A stretch of 64,000 nucleotides of DNA, from contig WGNU01000006.1 in assembly GCA_016124385.1 (NCBI GenBank), forward strand, positions 248,001-312,000. Reading direction: 5' to 3'. Position numbers and translations under genes: made by a program. Positions 55,001 through 61,917 of the stretch are shown piece by piece. The notes below the pieces were generated by a model. The model had not been told where the DNA came from, ran no database searches, and worked only from the letters and a program-made list of their open reading frames with translations. This DNA is from Alphaproteobacteria bacterium. GTDB taxonomy: Bacteria > Pseudomonadota > Alphaproteobacteria > Micropepsales > Micropepsaceae. The number at the start of each line of letters is the position of its first letter. The stretch's first letter is position 1.

Positions 55001-55277
55001 GATCGTCCAGCGTTTGGCTGTAGATGTGCTCGACGCCGTCGATCGCGCCGATGATGGCCTCGAGCGGCTTGGTGACGAGCTCGGCGGCATCGGGCGCGCG
55101 CAGGCCATCGGCGCGGACATGGACATCAACGAGCGGCACCGAGATCTGGGGCTCCTCCTCGCGCGGAATGACGAGGAGCGCGATCAGCCCGAGCGCCAGC
55201 GCCGCCATCAGCGCGAGCGGCGTCAGCTTCGATGCAATGAAGGCCTCGGCCAGCCGGCCCGACAATCCCAAAGTCAC
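52047..55277 (-). CDS. RND efflux transporter permease
   Basis: The 1076-residue product is a full RND pump with 12 spans and two large periplasmic loops. Transmembrane helix 4 carries the proton-relay pair of Asp residues (SIGILVDDAIVVIENIARH). The repeat of the fold is visible in the second half (MIGFIALAGIIVRNSILLVDF; FKPILLTALAAMIGAATILLDP). It belongs to the AcrB/HAE1 superfamily. It overlaps the upstream adaptor gene by 4 bases. No outer-membrane channel gene is next to the pair, so it must share one encoded elsewhere. The substrate is unknown. Confidence 0.95.
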   Translation of the reverse strand: MTLGLSGRLAEAFIASKLTPLALMAALALGLIALLVIPREEEPQISVPLVDVHVRADGLRAPDAAELVTKPLEAIIGAIDGVEHIYSQTLDDQVIVTARFIVGTDPDNAILRVHEKIRANYERIPVGVPEPLIVGRGINDVAIFVVTLSADPAIAERWPPDALYRLADDLWTELTKTPDVGLTYIVGGPADEIRIEPDPERLALYGVTLQQLVTKIADANRSFDLGTVRVGGGVRDVVAGETMHGVPDIGLLLLTTRDNRPVYVEDVASVIVGQRPAESRVWTLAPGGPDGWTRTPAVSLAVAKRAGANAVVVGEALNRALESLKGTLIPEGVTATVTRDYGETANEKANELLFHLSLATISIVILIAVMIGWREAVVTAVVIPTTILLTLFAANLMGYTINRVSLFALIFSIGILVDDAIVVIENIARHWAMNDGRTRLRAAIEAVAEVGNPTIIATLTVVAALLPMLFVSGLMGPYMAPIPANASAAMLFSFFVAVAIAPWLMMRLAPATGTRGGHGGHDGGRLGAAYRLIAAPILKSRDRALGFLLLVGLATLLSLALFWLQAVTVKLLPFDNKSEFQIVVDLPRGAVLEDTERVLLAAAKRLEQVPEVTSIQAYAGTAAPFNFNGLVRHYYLRQSPEQGDLQVNLVGKEERARESHAIALAAREALSGLEMPEGTVVRVVEVPPGPPVLATLLAEVYGPDAETRRAAARELRAIFESVPFIVDVDDSMGRPRPRLRIVIDQDQLEFFNVEQRDVYDSLQMLLNGTTVGYSHRGEGRNPIEIAVRLPKDDRAWTERLAATPVPANALPGGRGVVELGDVVSVKEEEGSLPIFRHNGHDAEMVLAELAGDFEAPIYGMLEVGARIEAHEWGALGKPEIRFAGQPDEPDRPVFLWDGEWEITYVTFRDMGAAFAVAILGIYVLVVFQFGSFVLPLVILTPIPLTLIGIMLGHWLLGAAFTATSMIGFIALAGIIVRNSILLVDFVRHGTHDAPTLRDVLLEAGAIRFKPILLTALAAMIGAATILLDPIFQGLAISLLFGLASSTLLTVLVIPAIYVVMRNADAPVARRAADSTP

Positions 55278-56230
55278 GGGCGCACCAGCACGTCGCCGGC
55301 GCGCACGCCCGAGAGGAGCTCAAGCTCGGAGGCATCGCCCGCGGGCGCGACGATGCCGCGCTGCACGGGCACCTCCAGCGTCTCGCCGCCCGGGCGCTCG
55401 AGCGTCACGTAATCTGTGCCGAAGCGGGTCGCGACGAACGCCAGCGGCACGATGAAGGCGGTGCGCGGGCTCGACTCGACGAGCACCCGCACGCGCTCGC
55501 CGACGAAATAATCGCCGAGCCCCTCGACATCCGCGTCCGCGACGACGCGGCCCTCCTCAATCTCGGGATAGACGAGGCGGATGGTGCCGGCGGTCTCGGC
55601 CGCGCCCTCGCGGCTGAGGCGGATCGTGTCGCCCGCCTTCAGATAGCGCGCGTGGCGCTCCGGCAGGCGCAGGCGCAGGAGGTAATCCTCCGAGGCGAGG
55701 ACAGCGATCGGATCGCCCGGCAGGACGACGCTGCCGGCCGTGACGGGCACGCGCAGCACGCGGCCGGCGGCGGGCGCGAGCACGCGGCCCTCGGTCAGGC
55801 GCTGGCGCTGCGCATCGAGCTGGCTTTCGGCGACATCGGCGGCGGCGCGCGCGCCATCGAGCTGGGCGCGGGGGAGGACTCCGCGCGCGGCGAGATCCTC
55901 AGCGCGCCGCAGATCCGCGCGGGCTTTGGCGGCCTGTGCCTCCAGCGCCTGCAATTGCGCGCTCAGCTTCTCATCGGCGACGATCGCGAGCACCTGATCG
56001 GCCGCGACGATATCGCCCTCGCGCACCGTCAGCGATCCGACCGTGCCGCCAATCCGCGCGCGGGCGGGAACGGTCTTCACGCTCTCCACTGTCGCGAAGA
56101 CGGCTTTTTGATCCGCGATCTCGCGCGGCGCGACGGTGAAGGTCTCCGCCGCCTCGGCCGCGTGCGCCGCACCCACGAGGAGAATGGCCAGGGCGAGGCG
56201 TTTCAGGGCCGGATTGTCGATCGGCATCAT
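55274..56230 (-). CDS. RND efflux periplasmic adaptor (membrane fusion protein)
   Basis: The 318-residue product has a signal peptide (ALKRLALAILLVGAAHAAEA), a lipoyl half (IGGTVGSLTVREGDIVAADQVLAIVADEK), a coiled-coil hairpin (about 90-150, QLQALEAQAAKARADLRRAEDL), a second lipoyl half (GRVLRVPVTAGSVVLPGDPIAVL) and beta-barrel domains. It links the inner-membrane pump to an outer-membrane channel. The ATG at 56230 has GGGGAG upstream; a longer frame upstream would bury the signal peptide. It leads the operon adaptor-permease-VOC protein. Confidence 0.93.
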   Translation of the reverse strand: MMPIDNPALKRLALAILLVGAAHAAEAAETFTVAPREIADQKAVFATVESVKTVPARARIGGTVGSLTVREGDIVAADQVLAIVADEKLSAQLQALEAQAAKARADLRRAEDLAARGVLPRAQLDGARAAADVAESQLDAQRQRLTEGRVLAPAAGRVLRVPVTAGSVVLPGDPIAVLASEDYLLRLRLPERHARYLKAGDTIRLSREGAAETAGTIRLVYPEIEEGRVVADADVEGLGDYFVGERVRVLVESSPRTAFIVPLAFVATRFGTDYVTLERPGGETLEVPVQRGIVAPAGDASELELLSGVRAGDVLVRP

Positions 56231-56489
56231 CTGCACTCCCCGGCGGATTGGATCGGATCCGGTATCCGCGCTCTGCTTGTCGTCTCGTCCCATCGCGGCC
56301 GGCTCCGGAAGGCGGCCCGCTTCCGCCAATAATACACTCTCACGAGTGCGAAATAGACATAGATCAACCGGGCCTCACCGCAAAAGCAGGGGCCGCGCAC
56401 CTTGTCTTCCTGGGCGCCGCTGTCGCACCATGCCGGCAATCGACGCGAAGTGCCCAAAGCGGCCTTCGGCATCTAAGGGAGGCGCGGGC

Positions 56490-57719
56490 ATGACCTATGA
56501 TCTCATCATCATCGGCGGCGGCATCGGCGGGTCGGCCCTGGCGGCGGCCATGGCGCGAGCGGGGCGATCGGTGCTGCTGCTCGAGAAATCCACCGTCTTC
56601 GAAGACCGGGTGCGGGGTGAGTGGATCTCACCCTGGGGGGTCGCGGAGACCCAGCGGGTCGGCCTCTATGACGTGCTGCGCGCGGCGGGCGGACATCATC
56701 TCGACCAGCACATCTCCTATGACGAGAACCGTGAGGCGGCGGTCTCGGAAGAGGGTGCGCTGCCGCTCGACGGATTCGTGCCGGGGGTTCCCGGGCCGCT
56801 CTGTCTCGGCCATCCGCATCATTGCCAGACACTCCTCGAGGAGGCGGGGCGCGCGGGCGCGCGAGCCCTTCGGCCGGTCACGGTCGAGAGCGTGAGCCTG
56901 GGCGCGCGGCCGTCGGTCGTTTTCACGCATGAGGGCGGGCGCGAGACCGCCGAGGCGCCGCTCATCGTCGGCGCGGAGGGGCGGCAATCATCCTTGCGCG
57001 AGGCGGCGGGCATCGCGCTTCATCAGAACAAGCCGCATCACTGGTTCGCGGGGCTTCTGGTCGACGACGTCAAAGGCGTGCGTGACACACGCCAGACGAT
57101 CGGCACGGAAGGCGATTTCGGCTTCCTCACCTTCCCGCAAGGCGGCGAGCGCGTGCGCGTCTATGGCGGCTATGCGCTCAGCGAGAAGGGGCGGTTCCAC
57201 GGCGAAGACGGACCGCGCCGGTTCCTGCAGGCGTTCCGCATGCGCTGCGCGCCCGAAAACGAGGCGATCGCTGAAGGGACGCCCGCCGGGCCGCTCTATT
57301 CCTATTTCAACAATGACAGCTGGACCGATGAACCCTTCGCGCCCGGTCTCGTGCTGATCGGCGATGCCGCCGGCTGGAACGATCCGATCATCGGGCTCGG
57401 GCTCTCGATCACCTATCGCGACGTGCGGATCGTCTCAGAGATCCTGAAGGAAACACCGCCCGGCGCGACGCCCGATTTCCGTCCGTATGCGGAGGAACGT
57501 GCGGAGCGCATGCGCCGGCTGCGCTTCGCGGGGCAGATGGTCGCAGCGCTCGACATGGAGTTCGGCGAGGACGCCAAAGCACGCCGCAAGCGGTTCTACG
57601 AGCGCAGCAAGGAGGACCCAACGCTCGGCATCCATCTTGCTGCCGTGATGTCAGGCCCCGAAGCCGTGCCGGCGGAATTCTTCACGGAGGCGCACCGCGA
57701 GCGGGTGCTGAACGGGTGA
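56490..57719 (+). CDS. FAD-dependent oxidoreductase (PHBH-type)
   Basis: The 409-residue flavoprotein has the FAD motif IIGGGIGGSALA at residues 7-18, LLLEKSTVFEDRVRGEW, the APLIVGAEGRQSSLREAAG motif and the GD motif LVLIGDAAGWNDPIIGLGLS. This is the group A flavin monooxygenase / geranylgeranyl-reductase-like fold. It may hydroxylate or epoxidise an unknown substrate. The ATG at 56490 follows GGGAGGCG. It is divergent from the RND adaptor gene and convergent with the secreted Cys-rich protein gene. Confidence 0.88.
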   Translation: MTYDLIIIGGGIGGSALAAAMARAGRSVLLLEKSTVFEDRVRGEWISPWGVAETQRVGLYDVLRAAGGHHLDQHISYDENREAAVSEEGALPLDGFVPGVPGPLCLGHPHHCQTLLEEAGRAGARALRPVTVESVSLGARPSVVFTHEGGRETAEAPLIVGAEGRQSSLREAAGIALHQNKPHHWFAGLLVDDVKGVRDTRQTIGTEGDFGFLTFPQGGERVRVYGGYALSEKGRFHGEDGPRRFLQAFRMRCAPENEAIAEGTPAGPLYSYFNNDSWTDEPFAPGLVLIGDAAGWNDPIIGLGLSITYRDVRIVSEILKETPPGATPDFRPYAEERAERMRRLRFAGQMVAALDMEFGEDAKARRKRFYERSKEDPTLGIHLAAVMSGPEAVPAEFFTEAHRERVLNG

Positions 57720-57738
57720 TCCGCGCGCGCCGCGCCCG

Positions 57739-58476
57739 TCAATTCGTACCGTAGAGGCAAGAATAGGATTGCGGACTGCGCGCACAGATTTCAGCGCGCG
57801 TCGGGCGCTGCGAACTCTGGGGAACGGTCGGCAGGCGCATGGCGGGCGGGGCCTGAAGCTCCTCCGGCGGCAGGAGCGTTCCGACCTTTTGATAGCGATA
57901 GGACGTCCCCTTCGGCCCGACATAGTGGCCGAGCGCCTGGACGAGCACGCCGTTCTGCTGAACGGTCGGCGGCTTGGTCCGGTCGAGCGTATAGGGGATG
58001 CCGCCTTCCTCGATCCGGTCGGGGAATTGCCAGCGCCGGCCCTTTGGATCGGTAAAGACGCTTTGGCCCCCCTTGCTCGGGTTCCAATGGGGTTTCGTGC
58101 CGGATTGCGTTTGCGGGTTCTGTGCCTCCACGTGTTCCTCAATGGCATAGACCTGCCGCACGCCGTCACACACGCCGAGCCCTGAGAGGAGCTTACGCCA
58201 GCGGGCCGGCACGTCGCCCGCGTGGGCGGCATTGAATTCCTGAACCTCGCGGACCTTCTCTTTCGCTTCCTCGACCGAGAGCGCGTGCAATTCGCACTGG
58301 CTGCCCGCCGTGTGGCAGCCGGCCGCCGCCCAGGCCTCAAGGGTCGCGCGATCCTGCGCACTCAGCCGGAAGCAGCCGGAGAGATCGGCCGCCTGCGCGG
58401 GCAGGGCTGCGGCGAGAAGCACGGCGCCGAGAAGGACCGGGCGGCCGCGGCGCGGCATCCAACGAGAACGAAGCAT
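57739..58476 (-). CDS. Secreted Cys-containing protein of unknown function
   Basis: The 245-residue product starts with a signal peptide (RPVLLGAVLLAAALPAQAA, mature from about residue 31). Six Cys in the mature part (CFRL, GCHTAGSQCEL, GVCDG, EICARS, YSCLYG) suggest disulfides. The middle is rich in Pro, Gly and Gln. No family was recognised. It has its own promoter region of 190 bases shared with the divergent SDR gene. Confidence 0.7.
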   Translation of the reverse strand: MLRSRWMPRRGRPVLLGAVLLAAALPAQAADLSGCFRLSAQDRATLEAWAAAGCHTAGSQCELHALSVEEAKEKVREVQEFNAAHAGDVPARWRKLLSGLGVCDGVRQVYAIEEHVEAQNPQTQSGTKPHWNPSKGGQSVFTDPKGRRWQFPDRIEEGGIPYTLDRTKPPTVQQNGVLVQALGHYVGPKGTSYRYQKVGTLLPPEELQAPPAMRLPTVPQSSQRPTRAEICARSPQSYSCLYGTN

Positions 58477-58666
58477 CGGCTATTCCCCCGTTAGCGGTGC
58501 GGGACGCCCCGCGCCATTCCGCCTTCAGGAAATCCTCAATGAGGGCGAGGAAAAGGCAAGAGGGAGGAAATCCTGCGGCCGATGGGCGTGGCCGTTTCTT
58601 TATTCGGGGGTGGAGTTGGGCGGCCCTTCCGCGCGACACTGCGGCAAACACGCACGAGGAGCCGCC

Positions 58667-59428
58667 ATGACGACCGATCCCTATGCCGCCGCCAGCCTGT
58701 TCGACCTTTCGGGCAAGATCGCCCTCATCACCGGGGGCTCGCGGGGGCTCGGCCTTCAGATGGCGCGGGCCTTCGCGCGCGCGGGCGCCGACATCATCAT
58801 CGCCAGCCGCAAGCTCGAGGCCTGCGAGACAGCGGCCGAGGAGGTGCGCGCGATGGGGCGGCGCGCGCTCGCGATCGGCGTCAACGCCAGCCGCTGGAGT
58901 GCCATGGACGAGCTGCTGGAGGCCGCCTGGAGCGCCTTCGGGCGGCTCGATATCGTCGTCAACAATGCCGGCATGTCGCCCGCCATTCCCAGCCACGAGG
59001 TGAGCGAGGAATGGTTCGACAAGATCGTCTCGCTCAATTTCAAAGGGCCGTTCCGGCTCGCTTCGCAGGCGGCCAAGCGCATGAGCGACGGCGCGGGCGG
59101 CGTCATCATCAACGTCTCCTCGAGCGGCGCGCTGGTGCCGCTGCCGCGCGTCGTTCCATATTCGGGCGCCAAGGCCGCGCTCAACGCGATGACGGTCTCG
59201 CTCGCGCGCGAATACGGCCCCAAGGTGCGCGTCAACACGATGTCGGCGGGGCCGTTCCTCACGGACATCGCGAAGGCCTGGAGCGAGGAGGCGCGCGAGA
59301 CCGCCGACAATTCGCTGCGCCGGCCGGGGCGGCCGGAGGAGATCGTCACGACCGCGCTCTATCTCGCGAGCCCGGCCTCTAGCTTCACGACGGGCGCGAT
59401 CGTGCGCTGCGACGGCGGGATGGGGTAG
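58667..59428 (+). CDS. Short-chain dehydrogenase/reductase
   Basis: The 253-residue classical SDR has TGGSRGLG at residues 22-29, SRK in the cofactor-selecting position, NNAG, the catalytic Ser in NVSSSGALV and YSGAK, and the C-terminal TTGAIVRCDGG. It is related to gluconate 5-dehydrogenase-like and beta-ketoacyl reductases; the substrate is unknown. The ATG follows GAGGAG. The upstream open frame (357 bases) overlaps the neighbouring gene and is not coding. Confidence 0.92.
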   Translation: MTTDPYAAASLFDLSGKIALITGGSRGLGLQMARAFARAGADIIIASRKLEACETAAEEVRAMGRRALAIGVNASRWSAMDELLEAAWSAFGRLDIVVNNAGMSPAIPSHEVSEEWFDKIVSLNFKGPFRLASQAAKRMSDGAGGVIINVSSSGALVPLPRVVPYSGAKAALNAMTVSLAREYGPKVRVNTMSAGPFLTDIAKAWSEEARETADNSLRRPGRPEEIVTTALYLASPASSFTTGAIVRCDGGMG

Positions 59429-59523
59429 GGCAACGCAAAGGGCCTTCACGCGCCGGGGCTTGCGAGCCCGCGCATTCCCCCTAGGCTGGGTCGGACAGTT
59501 TTTCTAATTGGGAATGATCGACC

Positions 59524-60201
59524 GTGGACTATGACAACGTCGTCTTGGGGCGCCGCAGCATCCGAGGCTTTGTGAAAAAACCCGTGCCGAAGGCGCTGAT
59601 CCGCGAGGTGCTGAGCCTTGCCATGCGCGCGCCGTCCTCGCTCAACACGCAGCCGTGGAATTTCTATGTCGTCAGCGGCGCGCCGCTCGACCGCATCCGG
59701 GCCGGTAACACGGAGCGCAATCTCGCGGGCGTTCCCGACACGCGCGAGTTCCGCCGGGGCCCGGGCTATGAGGGCGTTCACCGCGAGCGGCAGATCGAGA
59801 TCGCCAAGCAACTGTTCGCGGCGATGGACATCGCGCGCGACGACAAGGCGAAGCGGCAGGATTGGGTGCTGCGCGGCTTCCGCCAGTTCGATGCGCCGGT
59901 CTCCATCGTCATCACCTATGACCGCGCGATCCATGGCAGCGACGTCGCGCCGTTCGATTGCGGTGCGATCGCGAACGCGCTCGTCAATGCCGCGTGGTCG
60001 CGCGGGCTCGGCTGCGTCATCAACAGCCAGGGGATCATGCAATCGCCCGTCGTGCGCGAGCACGCGGGCATTCCCGACGATCAAGTCATCATGATCTGCG
60101 TCGCGATGGGCTGGCCGGACGACAGCTTTCCCGCCAACGCCGTCGTCTCGCGGCGCAAATCCGTGGACGAGGCGGCGGTGTTCGTCGGCTTCGAGGACTA
60201 G
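59524..60201 (+). CDS. Nitroreductase family protein
   Basis: The 225-residue flavoprotein has the FMN-binding start RRSIRGF, MRAPSSLNTQPWNFYVV, a long helical insertion (YEGVHRERQIEIAKQLF), and the C-terminal NAAWSRGLGCVINSQG and MGWPDDSFPANAVVSRRK blocks. It should reduce nitro, quinone or enone groups with NAD(P)H. The start is GTG at 59524. Its last 194 bases are the left part of a 209-base direct repeat, whose second copy at 61524 is a broken fragment of the same gene. Confidence 0.93.
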   Translation: MDYDNVVLGRRSIRGFVKKPVPKALIREVLSLAMRAPSSLNTQPWNFYVVSGAPLDRIRAGNTERNLAGVPDTREFRRGPGYEGVHRERQIEIAKQLFAAMDIARDDKAKRQDWVLRGFRQFDAPVSIVITYDRAIHGSDVAPFDCGAIANALVNAAWSRGLGCVINSQGIMQSPVVREHAGIPDDQVIMICVAMGWPDDSFPANAVVSRRKSVDEAAVFVGFED

Positions 60202-60216
60202 GCTGGCGGATGGGGT
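60008..60216 (+). repeat. 209-base direct repeat, left copy
   Basis: It covers the last 194 bases of the nitroreductase gene and 15 bases beyond, including the 13 bases TGGCGGATGGGGT that also form the 3' end of the tRNA-Ser gene. It matches 61524-61732 base for base without gaps except for six substitutions. The offset is 1516 bases. Confidence 0.97.
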
Positions 60217-60220
60217 ATTG

Positions 60221-60421
60221 ATGACCAACGCATGGTCGCCCGTTTTGATTTCCGCGCTGCTCGTCGCAACGATTGTGCTGAGTTTTCCGCGCATTGATGT
60301 GTCGCCCTCTGTGACGCCGATACGCGAAGTGATGATTTGTGGGTATCCGTCCGGTGGGCCCGTTGATGAGCGAGAGTCTGAGAGTGCAGCCGATCGCGGC
60401 ACGCGGCACTACAACAACTAG
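60221..60421 (+). CDS. Possible small membrane or exported protein
   Basis: The 66-residue frame starts with a hydrophobic stretch (VLISALLVATIVLSF) after MTNAWSP and ends in a polar tail. The only ribosome-like site, GGATGGGG, belongs to the tRNA-derived repeat end. A T-run (60423-60429) follows the stop. No family was recognised; it could be chance. Confidence 0.3.
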   Translation: MTNAWSPVLISALLVATIVLSFPRIDVSPSVTPIREVMICGYPSGGPVDERESESAADRGTRHYNN

Positions 60422-60842
60422 GTTTTTTTGAAGCTTCTCGCGATCCAACAAACGTTTGTGTCAGGTGCCTATGCGGCGCTGGGCGACCGGATCGTCAAAG
60501 CCGCAATGCTCGTAACCTGCCTCCTTCTCCGCTCAGATCTGAGGCTCTCAAACCACGTGCGTCTCGAGGCGGTCGGTGCATGGTTGAAGGCCGCAGCGAC
60601 CTCGAAGATGCGCCCAGGGGCCCATCGTGTGAGCACGATGTCGCCCATAGATGGGGTCTTGTCGCGCTCGTCCCGCAACGAGTTCGTCGGCGCGACGGAG
60701 GCCAGCTTCAAGGGCGCGCGCTCGGGCTCTCTTTGTGCGGCAACGCCGGTGGATCGAAACATCCCCAGCACACCTGGCCTCTTGTTCCTGCATACGCCTC
60801 CTGCTACGTCGCTCTAACGCAAAGCTTGGAACTCCACTGTTC
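60422..60842. other. 421-base stretch of the cassette without a supported gene
   Basis: Open frames exist on both strands (60428-60817 plus, 60469-60771 minus), but neither shows a known family or ribosome site. It may be decayed coding DNA and should include the promoter of the sulfotransferase. Confidence 0.4.
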
Positions 60843-61553
60843 ATGCCGCCATCTCCAATACTGGTCGTCGGCTGCGGTCACAGTGGCACCAGTATCATGC
60901 TGGCCATGCTCGCCGAACATAGCTGCATCTATGGCGTGCAAGGTGAGACGAACTTCTTACGAAGGCGTCGACCGCGGTTGCGCATGGCTAGCTTTTACTT
61001 CCATGCGTTTATCGCTGGGAAACGCCATTGGGCAGAGAAGACACCGAAGCATGTCCACCACATCGCGGACATGCTCGCGTTCGCACCGTCGACCAAGTTT
61101 GTATGCATGGTGCGTGATGGCCGCGATGTTGCGCTGAGTATCAAACGGCGCACGGGCAGCTTTGAGGAAGGTTGCCGACGATGGGTCTCCGACAATGACG
61201 CATGGGCGCCTTATGCCCGGCATCCCAATTTTCGTGTGGTGCAATACGAGCGTTTGGTGACGGACCCGCGCCGAGAGATGGAAGGGTTGTGCGCGTTTCT
61301 AGACCTTCCGTTCGAGACCGGCGTTCTGCATCCAGAGAACACAAAGAAGAACTGGTACACACGCACGGCGGCAGCGCAGAGCAGGGAACATGAACTGCGC
61401 CGCAATCAACAGATCAACAAACCTCTATTTGACGACTCTGGGCGTTGGCGAAAAGAAATCAGTGACGATGAACTGAATCAATTCGACACCCTGGCGTCGC
61501 AGACTATGGAACGACTCGGATATTCGGCTGCGTCATCAACAGCCAGGGGATGA
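60843..61553 (+). CDS. PAPS-dependent sulfotransferase family protein
   Basis: The 236-residue product has the 5'-phosphosulfate loop GCGHSGTS at residues 10-17, EKTPKH at 65-70 and the 3'-phosphate-binding segment VRDGRDVALSIKRR starting at residue 90 (Arg91, Ser99), followed by YERLVTDPRREMEGLCAFLDLPFE. It should move sulfate from PAPS to a glycan or small molecule. The last nine codons lie in the right repeat copy, read out of frame from nitroreductase, and its TGA exists only because of a base change there (61552). Upstream in-frame extension lacks homology, so ATG 60843 is used. The PAPS supply genes lie at 6049-8775. Confidence 0.88.
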   Translation: MPPSPILVVGCGHSGTSIMLAMLAEHSCIYGVQGETNFLRRRRPRLRMASFYFHAFIAGKRHWAEKTPKHVHHIADMLAFAPSTKFVCMVRDGRDVALSIKRRTGSFEEGCRRWVSDNDAWAPYARHPNFRVVQYERLVTDPRREMEGLCAFLDLPFETGVLHPENTKKNWYTRTAAAQSREHELRRNQQINKPLFDDSGRWRKEISDDELNQFDTLASQTMERLGYSAASSTARG

Positions 61554-61717
61554 CGCAATCGCCCGTCGTGCGCGAGCACGCGGGCATTCCCGAGGATCAG
61601 GTCATCATGATCTGCGTCGCGATGGGCTAGCCGGACGACAGCTTCCCCGCCAACGCCGTCGTCTCGCGGCGCAAATCCGTGGACGAGGCGGCGGTGTTCG
61701 TCGGCTTCGAGGACTAG
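61524..61717 (+). pseudogene. Nitroreductase C-terminal fragment
   Basis: This is a second copy of the last 194 bases of the nitroreductase gene, without the first two thirds. Relative to the intact gene it has Ile-to-Met, Met-to-Thr, Asp-to-Glu, two silent changes and a Trp-to-stop change (TAG at 61628-61630). It cannot encode a working enzyme. Confidence 0.93.
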
Positions 61718-61732
61718 GCTGGCGGATGGGGT
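61524..61732 (+). repeat. 209-base direct repeat, right copy
   Basis: It matches 60008-60216 with six substitutions and no gaps. Its end runs 13 bases into the tRNA-Ser gene. Its beginning supplies the last codons and stop of the sulfotransferase gene. Confidence 0.97.
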
Positions 61733-61809
61733 GGGATTCGAACCCACGAGACGCTTGCACGCCTGCCGGTTTTCAAGACCGGTGCCTTCAACCGCTCGGC
61801 CACCCATCC
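61720..61809 (-). tRNA. tRNA-Ser(TGA)
   Basis: On the reverse strand the acceptor GGATGGG pairs with CCCATCC. The D arm is GTGGCCGAGCGG, the anticodon loop CTTGAAA carries TGA, a long variable arm (GCAGGCGTGCAAGCGTCTC) follows, and the T loop is GGTTCGAATCC. The 3' CCA is encoded (61720-61722). Its last 13 bases are duplicated at 60204-60216, at the far end of the sulfotransferase cassette. Confidence 0.95.
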
Positions 61810-61917
61810 CGCGCGCGGCCGACATAGCAGAGCGAAGATGACTGCGCCATTCATGCGCGGGACAGGTCGGGCGCCCTAGCCTTGGGCTCCACCTTCCTCT
61901 TGCTCAAGGCGCCCCCC

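Larger units (their letters stand above)
60217..61523. mobile_element. Sulfotransferase cassette between direct repeats, likely acquired DNA
   Basis: These 1307 bases lie between the two repeat copies and are visibly less G+C-rich than the DNA on both sides. They hold one clear gene (sulfotransferase) and one possible small one. No integrase, transposase or terminal inverted repeat is present, so the means of entry is unknown. The place, the 3' end of a tRNA gene, is a classic integration site. Deletion by recombination between the repeats would restore a plain nitroreductase/tRNA-Ser junction. Confidence 0.6.

Noticed and set aside
60428-60817. 130-codon forward frame inside the cassette
   Set aside because: No recognisable family and a TTG start without a ribosome site; the opposite strand is equally open.
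60217-61523. Complete insertion sequence
   Set aside because: No transposase motif, no terminal inverted repeats and a far too long flanking duplication for IS target sites.
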